Shown here one piece after another: positions 1 through 5,584 of a stretch of DNA of 11,019 nucleotides (positions within the stretch are counted from its first letter, which is position 1; every line of letters begins with the position of its first letter). The DNA is from Candidatus Zixiibacteriota bacterium (GTDB lineage Bacteria > Zixibacteria > MSB-5A5 > GN15 > PGXB01): assembly GCA_003641425.1 (NCBI GenBank), contig QNAH01000055.1:1-11019 (forward strand), written 5' to 3'. Position numbers and translations under genes: made by a program. The notes below the pieces were generated by a model, which was not told the origin of the DNA, made no database searches, and was given only the letters and a program-made list of their open reading frames with translations.

Positions 1-840
1 ACTCGCACCTCGCGTGGAGTCAGAGCGGAAACTCGCAGAAAGGGCCCCAAAGCACCGAATGGCCGTAAATACGATAAACATCGCGGCGAGACCACTCCTC
101 GCCAGGAGAAATCGTCCCGCTATAAGAAAAACGGGTATCGCCAACGTTCGGACCACAATGGAAGAAACTCAAAATTCGGCAAAGGAACTCCGGTCGCGGC
201 CTCGATCCAGCCCGGGAAGCCGAAAACCAAACCGGTTGATCACAAACCCGAAACCCTGACCGGGCCCGGGGCCGATTTGATTCCCCATGATACCATCAAT
301 AAGGAAATTGAAAAGGTCAGGCAACAACTGGCATCGATGAGTGATGAAAAATTGGAATCGTCAACTGATGACACTCCGGATCAGGCCGCAATGAAAGTTA
401 AGTCCGACAATGAAAAGTATTTCGATATCGAATTTTCCAAAATCAATTTCTTCGGCGATCAGGAGAGGGAAAGCCATTCCAGCGATGACACCATAGAAAC
501 CGAAGATGTTTTTCCTTCTATCAATATCGATAAAGAAGATAAAAAGGAAAATGAAGAAATCGAAGAAAAAGTGGAAAAAGAAGAGCCCGGTTTGATACTT
601 GTGCAACCTGAAAGTGAACCTGTCAAATTGTCTGAAATGGAAGATGAAACCGAAACGGCGAGCACCTCCGAGATTATCGACAAGCCGGAAACAGGACCTG
701 AAACTGAGACTCAAAAAAAGGAAGATTCTGTTTCTGACGAAGATAATATTCCTGTTAAGGCGGCCGTCACCGACAATAACGGCGGTGATGAGGAAAAAGA
801 TTCATGGGGGCGGGAAAAGAAGAAACGCCCGTCCCGCTAA
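1..840 (+). CDS. C-terminal part of an unrecognised protein with a basic then acidic low-complexity tail (5' end outside window)
   Basis: The frame is open from the first base to the TAA at 838-840, giving 279 residues with no clear start, so this is the 3' part of a longer gene. I do not recognise the family. Residues 1 to about 90 are rich in Arg, Lys, Gly and Asn, with pieces such as YRQRSDHNGRNSKFGKG. Tails of this kind occur on DEAD-box RNA helicases and some pseudouridine synthases, so an RNA-binding tail is a reasonable but unproven guess. From about residue 93 the chain becomes strongly acidic, with a Lys/Glu run at 177-197 (DKEDKKENEEIEEKVEKEE), and it ends in a short basic patch, GREKKKRPSR. 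No membrane segment or catalytic motif is visible. The sequence is probably largely disordered, with a possible coiled coil around the Lys/Glu run. An internal ATG at 277 could start a 187-residue protein, but the open frame upstream argues against it. Confidence 0.6.
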   Translation, partial: TRTSRGVRAETRRKGPKAPNGRKYDKHRGETTPRQEKSSRYKKNGYRQRSDHNGRNSKFGKGTPVAASIQPGKPKTKPVDHKPETLTGPGADLIPHDTINKEIEKVRQQLASMSDEKLESSTDDTPDQAAMKVKSDNEKYFDIEFSKINFFGDQERESHSSDDTIETEDVFPSINIDKEDKKENEEIEEKVEKEEPGLILVQPESEPVKLSEMEDETETASTSEIIDKPETGPETETQKKEDSVSDEDNIPVKAAVTDNNGGDEEKDSWGREKKKRPSR

Positions 841-869
841 CTGATTTTGATCATTAATCTTGAGAAATT

Positions 870-902
870 GGCCCCGGGAAAATATAGAACTTTTTCGGGG
901 CC
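870..902 (+). terminator. GC-rich hairpin after the first gene, possible terminator
   Basis: GGCCCCG at 870-876 pairs with CGGGGCC at 896-902. Two G-T wobbles and three A-T pairs extend the stem to about 12 pairs around a loop of nine bases. It lies 30 bases after the stop at 840 and before the htpX promoter, which is where a terminator is expected. The right arm is followed by ATAAACG and not by a T run, so it is not a canonical intrinsic terminator. It could instead be an mRNA 3'-end stabiliser. Confidence 0.4.
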
Positions 903-903
903 A

Positions 904-913
904 TAAACGTTTA
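904..913. promoter_or_regulatory. Perfect 10-bp palindrome upstream of the htpX promoter, candidate operator
   Basis: TAAACGTTTA at 904-913 is its own reverse complement. Its centre is about 22 bases upstream of the -35 box and roughly 57 bases upstream of the expected transcript start, a position where activators often bind. The same palindrome, within a 13-base identity, recurs at 1188-1197 inside the next gene. A regulatory role is inference; no known regulator is recognised. Confidence 0.25.
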
Positions 914-930
914 ATCCAGTGATAAAATCC

Positions 931-959
931 TTGACCAAAAATTGTGGCCGGAGTATACT
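931..959 (+). promoter_or_regulatory. Sigma70-type promoter for htpX and the gene after it
   Basis: TTGACC at 931-936 matches five of six bases of the -35 consensus, and TATACT at 954-959 matches five of six of the -10 consensus. The spacer is exactly 17 bases. Transcription would start near 966, giving a leader of about 25 bases before the ATG at 991. The leader contains GAAAGGG at 974-980 as a plausible ribosome-binding site. Confidence 0.65.
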
Positions 960-990
960 TTATTTGAATTTGTGAAAGGGTGTCGGTAAG

Positions 991-1839
991 ATGAATAGCC
1001 TGAAAGTATTTCTTCTATTTCTTTTGATGACCATGCTTTTTATAGGCGTGGGCTACGTTATCGGCGGGCGGAATGGTATGTTTATCGCCTTCGCCTTTGC
1101 CGCCGTCATGAATTTCATATCCTATTGGTATTCAGACAAAATCGTTCTTAAAATGTACCGTGCCAGACCGGTCGATGAAATCACCCATAAACGTTTACAC
1201 CGGATTATCAGCAATGCTTCCCAAAAGGCCATGATCCCGATGCCGAAAGTGTACATCATACCAACCAAAGCGCCGAACGCATTCGCTACCGGGCGGAATG
1301 AGGAACACGCCGCCGTGGCGGCCACCGAGGGTTTACTCGAGATTCTTAATGACAGCGAGCTGGAGGGTGTTATCGGTCACGAACTGGCTCATATTATAAA
1401 CAAGGATATGCTGATTCAAACCGTTGCCGCCACTATGGCCGGAGCCATCGGTATGCTGGCATCAATAGCCCGGTTTGGTATGCTCTTCGGCGGTTATTCG
1501 CGCAGTGATGATGACCGCGGCGGGGCTCTGGCGGCCATCGCGGCGATGATTGTTGCGCCAATCGCCGCCATGTTGATTCAGATGGCCATATCCCGAAGCC
1601 GGGAGTATAAAGCGGATGCCGAAGGGGGGAGGATTACCGGTCAGTATTTATCGCTGGCCTCGGCCCTGAAAAAACTGCACACTGCCCCGGTTCGCCTTAA
1701 CCTTGATAAGCGCCCCTCCACGGCGCCGTTGTTTATTGCCAATCCCTTATCAGGAAAGGGCCTGGCCTCTCTGTTTTCGACTCACCCGCCGGTCGAAGAG
1801 AGAATCGAAAGGCTGAATAAGCTGGCTATGGGCGGTTAG
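991..1839 (+). CDS. htpX: HtpX-family membrane zinc metalloprotease (peptidase M48B)
   Basis: This 282-residue protein has the usual length and layout of HtpX, an inner-membrane endopeptidase that degrades damaged or misfolded membrane proteins. Two hydrophobic segments occupy about residues 4-26 and 29-48. The zinc site HELAH is at 130-134, with H130 and H134 as ligands and E131 catalytic. The third ligand is E205 in SREYKAD, and D209 is the conserved Asp that follows it. Hydrophobic stretches at about 141-165 and 178-200 between these motifs match the later HtpX membrane segments. FSTHPPVEERI near residue 262 is the typical C-terminal HPP motif. The ATG follows GAAAGGG with about ten bases of spacing and has its own promoter at 931-959. 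It is followed after 21 bases by the CorC/HlyC-like gene, so the two are probably co-transcribed. In E. coli htpX is under Cpx envelope-stress control; I cannot identify such a site here. Confidence 0.93.
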   Translation: MNSLKVFLLFLLMTMLFIGVGYVIGGRNGMFIAFAFAAVMNFISYWYSDKIVLKMYRARPVDEITHKRLHRIISNASQKAMIPMPKVYIIPTKAPNAFATGRNEEHAAVAATEGLLEILNDSELEGVIGHELAHIINKDMLIQTVAATMAGAIGMLASIARFGMLFGGYSRSDDDRGGALAAIAAMIVAPIAAMLIQMAISRSREYKADAEGGRITGQYLSLASALKKLHTAPVRLNLDKRPSTAPLFIANPLSGKGLASLFSTHPPVEERIERLNKLAMGG

Positions 1840-1860
1840 GTCCGGTAATCGTATATTCTG

Positions 1861-3162
1861 ATGCATAATATCTATTTTGAAATCCTGGCCATTATCCTTC
1901 TTATCGCGGCCAACGGCTTTTTCTCGCTTTCGGAATTTGCCGTCATCGCCAGCCGTAAAAGCCGCCTTAAACGTATGGCTAAAGAGGGCAGCCGGGCGGC
2001 CCAGCGGGCGGTCAAACTCAGCACACGTCCCGAATCCTTTCTGGCCACCGTCCAGATCGGCATCACTTTTGTCGGTACTCTTGCGGGTGTTTTCAGCGGT
2101 ATGACAATAGTTAATTCCCTGTCGCCCCTTGTTGCCCGCGTCCCGATCGATATTGTCGCCGGATCATCACGGACAATTTCACTATTTGTCATCGTTATCA
2201 TCATATCGTTCGCGACCGTCATTATCGGCGAACTGGTACCCAAATACCTGGCTATAGCACGCCCGGAGAAAATCGCCTCAAGAATATCCGGCCCGATGAA
2301 CGTGTTTATTAAAATAGGCTCCCTGCCGGTAAAGTTGCTGACCGGGACGGCACAGTTGATTATCAGGATCATCGGCCTTAAAAGAAGCCAGTCGGCCGCA
2401 GCAATTACCGAGGATGAAATAAATATCCTCATCGACGAAGGCCGGCAGAAGGGTGTTTTCGATGCCACCGAACAGGAGCTGATACATTCAGTTTTTGATT
2501 TTACAGATACCACCGCCCGTCAGGCTATGACCCCGCGGACCGACATTGTCGGTATCGATATCAATGACAACACCGAAGCAATCCTCAAAACCCTGACCTC
2601 TCACGGTTTTTCAAGATACCCGGTTTATGACGGTTCTCTGGATAAAATCGCCGGGATCATATATACCAAGGATATTATCCGTGTCATGCAACACTCAAAT
2701 CTGATAATAATCAACGATATCATCAGGAAAGCACTCTTTATCCCGGATTCCATGAAACTTAATACTCTCCTGCGCACATTTCAGCAGAAACGCGTTCATG
2801 CGGCTGTGGTTCTCGATGAGTATGGAGGAACTGCCGGATTGATTACTCTGGAAGACTTGCTCGAAGAAATAGTCGGCGAAATTCATGATGAATTCGATAC
2901 CGACCAGCAGGAATTTGTCAAGGAAAGCGAAAACCTTGCCTTTGTCGCAGGTTCGTTGAGAGTCGATGAGTTGAATGACCAGTTCAATACAAATTTCTCC
3001 GAGGATGAGCACGACACTCTGGCCGGGATGATATTCGAAACTCTCGGTCGTCCGGCCAAAAAAGGCGAAGAAATTGTCATTGGCAATGTCAATTTCAAGG
3101 TTCTGGAAGTCTCCGGTAATCGCCTGAAAAGACTTCGGGTGCAAAAACTTAACGGCGATTGA
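1861..3162 (+). CDS. CNNM (DUF21)/CBS/CorC-HlyC membrane protein, hemolysin C-like
   Basis: The 433-residue protein has the full architecture of the bacterial CNNM/CorC-HlyC family. An N-terminal DUF21 membrane domain (about residues 1-185, opening ANGFFSLSEFAVIASR) is followed by a tandem CBS pair (about 215-340). The CBS pair includes AMTPRTDI at 222-229, SRYPVYDGS, and LDEYGGTAGLITLEDLLEE around 318-336. The C-terminal CorC_HlyC domain spans about 348-430. Members bind adenine nucleotides through the CBS pair, and several are linked to Mg2+ or Co2+ export; the name hemolysin is historical, and lysis is not implied. I cannot tell from sequence which ion, if any, it moves. The ATG at 1861 has no good Shine-Dalgarno sequence; the nearest AGG is 20 bases upstream at the htpX stop. 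Translation may therefore depend on coupling to htpX. A 124-base gap separates it from the next gene. Confidence 0.9.
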   Translation: MHNIYFEILAIILLIAANGFFSLSEFAVIASRKSRLKRMAKEGSRAAQRAVKLSTRPESFLATVQIGITFVGTLAGVFSGMTIVNSLSPLVARVPIDIVAGSSRTISLFVIVIIISFATVIIGELVPKYLAIARPEKIASRISGPMNVFIKIGSLPVKLLTGTAQLIIRIIGLKRSQSAAAITEDEINILIDEGRQKGVFDATEQELIHSVFDFTDTTARQAMTPRTDIVGIDINDNTEAILKTLTSHGFSRYPVYDGSLDKIAGIIYTKDIIRVMQHSNLIIINDIIRKALFIPDSMKLNTLLRTFQQKRVHAAVVLDEYGGTAGLITLEDLLEEIVGEIHDEFDTDQQEFVKESENLAFVAGSLRVDELNDQFNTNFSEDEHDTLAGMIFETLGRPAKKGEEIVIGNVNFKVLEVSGNRLKRLRVQKLNGD

Positions 3163-3252
3163 TATAATTTATTTTCGTTTATCTTTTTGTAATCTTCAGA
3201 AATTGTCCATCGGTTCATTCGGAACTCGAACCTTTATGGTCATATTTCATAT

Positions 3253-3282
3253 TTAACTATTGCATTTTTTTGATTATATTTG
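3253..3282 (+). promoter_or_regulatory. Candidate promoter immediately before the cation-efflux gene
   Basis: TATATT at 3275-3280 is a good -10 box, and with the next two bases it reads TATATTTG, an exact match to the TAnnTTTG element of Bacteroidetes-type promoters. A weak -35 candidate, TTAACT, lies at 3253-3258 with a 16-base spacer. The -10 ends only six bases before the ATG at 3287, so transcription would begin at or next to the start codon and leave no room for a ribosome-binding site. None is visible. Assignment rests on the -10 alone. Confidence 0.4.
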
Positions 3283-3286
3283 ACCG

Positions 3287-4195
3287 ATGACACACATTCA
3301 CCAAAAGACCGTATCGGGCCGCCGACTTTTTGCCGTTATTCTGCTTAATGTCGGAATAACCGCGGCCGAATTTATAGGCGGTCTATTGACCGGGTATCTG
3401 GCTCTTCTGGCCGATGCCGTTCACAATCTATCCGATGTTGCCTCTTTGCTTCTGGCTTATCTGGGTGATATCGGCTCTCGCCGTCCTCCCACAAAAAAGT
3501 CGACCTATGGTTTCAAGCGAATCGAAGTCATGACCGCTTTTATTTCGGCCGTAGCCCTGGTTGTAATAGCCGTTTATATTTTCTATGAAGCCTATCGGAG
3601 GTTTTTGTCGCCGATTGATATAACCAATCCGGTGCTTCTTCTTACTATCGCGGCGATAGGATTGGTCGGAAATATCCTCTCGGTGTTTCTTCTTCACTCC
3701 GGTAAATCGAAAAGTCTTAATATAAAAGCCGCTTTTTTGCATATGCTGTACGATGCGATTTCCTCAGCGGCTGTTATTATCGGAGCCATTGTGATTCTGA
3801 ATACCGGGTGGATATATATTGATCCGATACTGTCGATCCTGATCGGCCTGATGATATTATATTCCTCTTTTGATGTTTTGAAAGAAGCGACAATGATATT
3901 CCTTGAGGCTGTTCCCGGCCGTATTGATTACGATCAGGTCAAACAGGCAATGATGATGCATCCCAAAGTTAACGGGGTCCATGACCTGCATATCTGGTCG
4001 CTTTCATCGAACTCGGTGGCCCTGTCATGTCATATTCAGCTCGATAAAGAGGATTACCTTGCATCTCCGGCAATAATCAGCGAACTGGGGCTCATGCTCA
4101 AAGAAAAATTTCATATCGGGCATGCCACCATTCAGCCCGAAAGAAAAAACTGCGCCGCCGATCATGAAAAGTGGTCGGGAGGAGGCTGCATTTGA
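3287..4195 (+). CDS. Cation diffusion facilitator (CDF), probable zinc exporter of the CzcD/ZitB type
   Basis: The 302-residue protein matches CDF antiporters, which export Zn2+ and related divalent ions from the cytoplasm in exchange for protons. The transport site is complete: H46 and D50 in DAVHNLSD (second membrane helix) and H152 and D156 in HMLYD (fifth helix). This His-Asp/His-Asp set is typical of zinc-selecting members. About six hydrophobic segments fill residues 12-205. The cytoplasmic C-terminal domain follows, with GVHDLHIWSLSSNSVALSCHI at about 229-249 and HATIQPE near 280. The last 20 residues carry C, H and C (CAADHEKW, then GGGC at 298-301), a possible extra metal site common in CzcD-like tails. 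The ATG at 3287 lacks a Shine-Dalgarno sequence, and a -10 box ends six bases upstream. Its stop overlaps the start of the rRNA methyltransferase gene, whose ribosome-binding site encodes its Gly-Gly-Gly. Substrate specificity beyond zinc-like ions is not certain. Confidence 0.9.
   Translation: MTHIHQKTVSGRRLFAVILLNVGITAAEFIGGLLTGYLALLADAVHNLSDVASLLLAYLGDIGSRRPPTKKSTYGFKRIEVMTAFISAVALVVIAVYIFYEAYRRFLSPIDITNPVLLLTIAAIGLVGNILSVFLLHSGKSKSLNIKAAFLHMLYDAISSAAVIIGAIVILNTGWIYIDPILSILIGLMILYSSFDVLKEATMIFLEAVPGRIDYDQVKQAMMMHPKVNGVHDLHIWSLSSNSVALSCHIQLDKEDYLASPAIISELGLMLKEKFHIGHATIQPERKNCAADHEKWSGGGCI
4177..4185 (+). promoter_or_regulatory. Strong ribosome-binding site that fixes the rlmD start
   Basis: GGGAGGAGG lies inside the last codons of the CDF gene and ends six bases before TTG 4192. 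The more upstream in-frame GTG at 4171 precedes this site and has no comparable one of its own, so the TTG is preferred. The TTG overlaps the CDF stop as TTGA (4192-4195), a layout typical of translational coupling. Confidence 0.75.
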
Positions 4196-5556
4196 GAATT
4201 AATAATAAAATCGGCGGTATAGTCGAAATCGAAATAAAGGATCTTGCCTATGACGGCAAATCGGTCGGAAGTCTTGAGGGCAAGATTATTTTTCTCAACG
4301 GCGGCCTTCCCGGTGAAAAAGTCAGGGCACAGGTAGTCAAAAAAAAGGCTCGCTACAGTGTCGGCAAAGTCATTGAAATTTTGGAGAAATCGACTGATAG
4401 AAGCGACGCCGCATGTCCCCATTTCGATATTTGCGGCGGCTGTACCTGGCAGGATCTCGAATATTCCAAACAGCTTCGATATAAAAGAAAGCAGGTGGTC
4501 GACTGCCTGGAGCATATCGGCCGCCTGAAAGAAGTCGAGGTCCCGGATACCATCCCGGTAAGTGATCCTTTTTACTATCGCAACAAAATGGAATTTTCGT
4601 TTAATGTCCCTGATGATGATTTCCGACTGGGGCTCCATAAACGTGGGCGTTTTGATCAGATCTTTGACATACATCAATGCCTTCTGCAGTCGCCCGCCTC
4701 AAACGAGATTGTGGCCTGGCTTCGAGAATATGTGAAAGAAAACCGGATCCCGGTTTATGATGTGCTTAAACATGAAGGTTTTATACGATTTCTGGTTATC
4801 CGTGAAGGTAAACAGACAGGTCAGACAATGCTTAATCTGGTTACCACCAGCGGTGTCATTCCGGAATCGGAAAAACTTGTCAAAAGCGCGCTCGAGCGCT
4901 TTCCGCAAATAAAAACAATCGTCCGGAATATAAACGATCAACGATCGAATATCGCCCGGGGAGAGAGCGAGGAAGTTCTCTTCGGTCCCGGCTATATCGA
5001 GGAAATAATACTCGGTTATACTTTTCGTATTTATGCCAATTCCTTCTTCCAGACTAATTCAATACAGGCCGCGACTCTCTACGGTAAAGCGATCGAGTTC
5101 CTGCGGCCCGATAAGAGCGACCGCCTGCTGGATCTATATTGCGGCGCCGGGACAATCGGTATCTGTGTCTCCGGACTGGTCGGGGAGGTTATAGGTATTG
5201 AATCCGAAGTCTCGGCGGTCAAAGCGGCAGTCGAAAATGCAGAAATAAACAAGATAGATAATATCAGTTTCCATACCGGGCAGGTGGAAAAGATACTCAG
5301 GAATCAGCCGGAAATATCCAAAGGTGTTAATTGCGTCATTGTTGATCCCCCTCGGGCCGGCCTGCATCCCAAAGCGCTGAAAAAACTTATTGAACTTGAC
5401 CTGCCCCGGGTTGTATATGTATCCTGTAACCCGGCGACATTTTCGAGGGATGCCGCGGCGCTGGTGGAGGCAGGATACAGGATGAATAAAGTAATACCGG
5501 TTGATATGTTCCCGCATACAATGCATATTGAAATTGTTGCCGGATTTTATAAATAG
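4192..5556 (+). CDS. rlmD: 23S rRNA (uracil-5-)-methyltransferase, RlmD/RumA family, with [4Fe-4S] cluster
   Basis: Read from TTG 4192 the protein has 454 residues, close to the family norm. These enzymes transfer a methyl group from S-adenosylmethionine to C5 of a uridine in 23S rRNA (U1939 in E. coli). An N-terminal TRAM RNA-binding domain fills about residues 1-60. The iron-sulfur ligands are C75, C81 and C84 in CPHFDICGGC, with C163 in DIHQC, closely matching the spacing in E. coli RumA. The S-adenosylmethionine loop DLYCGAGTIG is at 314-323. DPPRAG starts at D385, the nucleophile is C412 in YVSCNP, and the probable general base is E447 in HTMHIE. The cluster cysteines exclude TrmA, which lacks them. 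RlmC or the dual-specific RlmCD cannot be excluded. The TTG overlaps the CDF stop codon and sits six bases after GGGAGGAGG, so the two are probably translationally coupled. A GTG at 4171 would add seven residues. Confidence 0.92.
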   Translation: MRINNKIGGIVEIEIKDLAYDGKSVGSLEGKIIFLNGGLPGEKVRAQVVKKKARYSVGKVIEILEKSTDRSDAACPHFDICGGCTWQDLEYSKQLRYKRKQVVDCLEHIGRLKEVEVPDTIPVSDPFYYRNKMEFSFNVPDDDFRLGLHKRGRFDQIFDIHQCLLQSPASNEIVAWLREYVKENRIPVYDVLKHEGFIRFLVIREGKQTGQTMLNLVTTSGVIPESEKLVKSALERFPQIKTIVRNINDQRSNIARGESEEVLFGPGYIEEIILGYTFRIYANSFFQTNSIQAATLYGKAIEFLRPDKSDRLLDLYCGAGTIGICVSGLVGEVIGIESEVSAVKAAVENAEINKIDNISFHTGQVEKILRNQPEISKGVNCVIVDPPRAGLHPKALKKLIELDLPRVVYVSCNPATFSRDAAALVEAGYRMNKVIPVDMFPHTMHIEIVAGFYK

Positions 5557-5575
5557 GATTTTTGGAATGTACATT

Positions 5576-5580
5576 GGAGG
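5576..5580 (+). promoter_or_regulatory. Ribosome-binding site that fixes the DUF885 gene start
   Basis: GGAGG at 5576-5580 precedes GTG 5585 by four bases. Starting there gives a standard signal peptide (Lys-Lys-His, then a hydrophobic core). The in-frame ATG at 5567 would place this site inside the coding region and has no site of its own; longer frames would overlap rlmD heavily. Confidence 0.65.
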
Positions 5581-5584
5581 TATT

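Noticed and set aside
14..259. An 81-codon plus-strand frame at the left edge
   Set aside because: It overlaps the frame that is open from base 1 to 840; the longer frame continues into a coherent tail, so this is taken as a shadow.
1872..2513. A 213-codon minus-strand open frame opposite the CorC/HlyC-like gene
   Set aside because: It lies wholly inside a gene with clear family motifs, its translation matches no family I recognise, and long antisense frames are common in coding DNA of this composition.
3212..3232. Short hairpin GGTTC/GAACC between the CorC/HlyC-like gene and the CDF gene
   Set aside because: Only five pairs with an 11-base loop and no proper T run; too weak to call a terminator.
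4883..4902. Inverted repeat AAAGCGC/GCGCTTT with a six-base loop
   Set aside because: It sits in the middle of the rlmD coding region, has no T run and encodes an ordinary helix (KSALERF), so it is probably incidental.
5528..5553. TTGAAA and TATAAA boxes before the DUF885 gene
   Set aside because: The spacer is only 14 bases and the boxes lie over the rlmD end, so a promoter is not supported.
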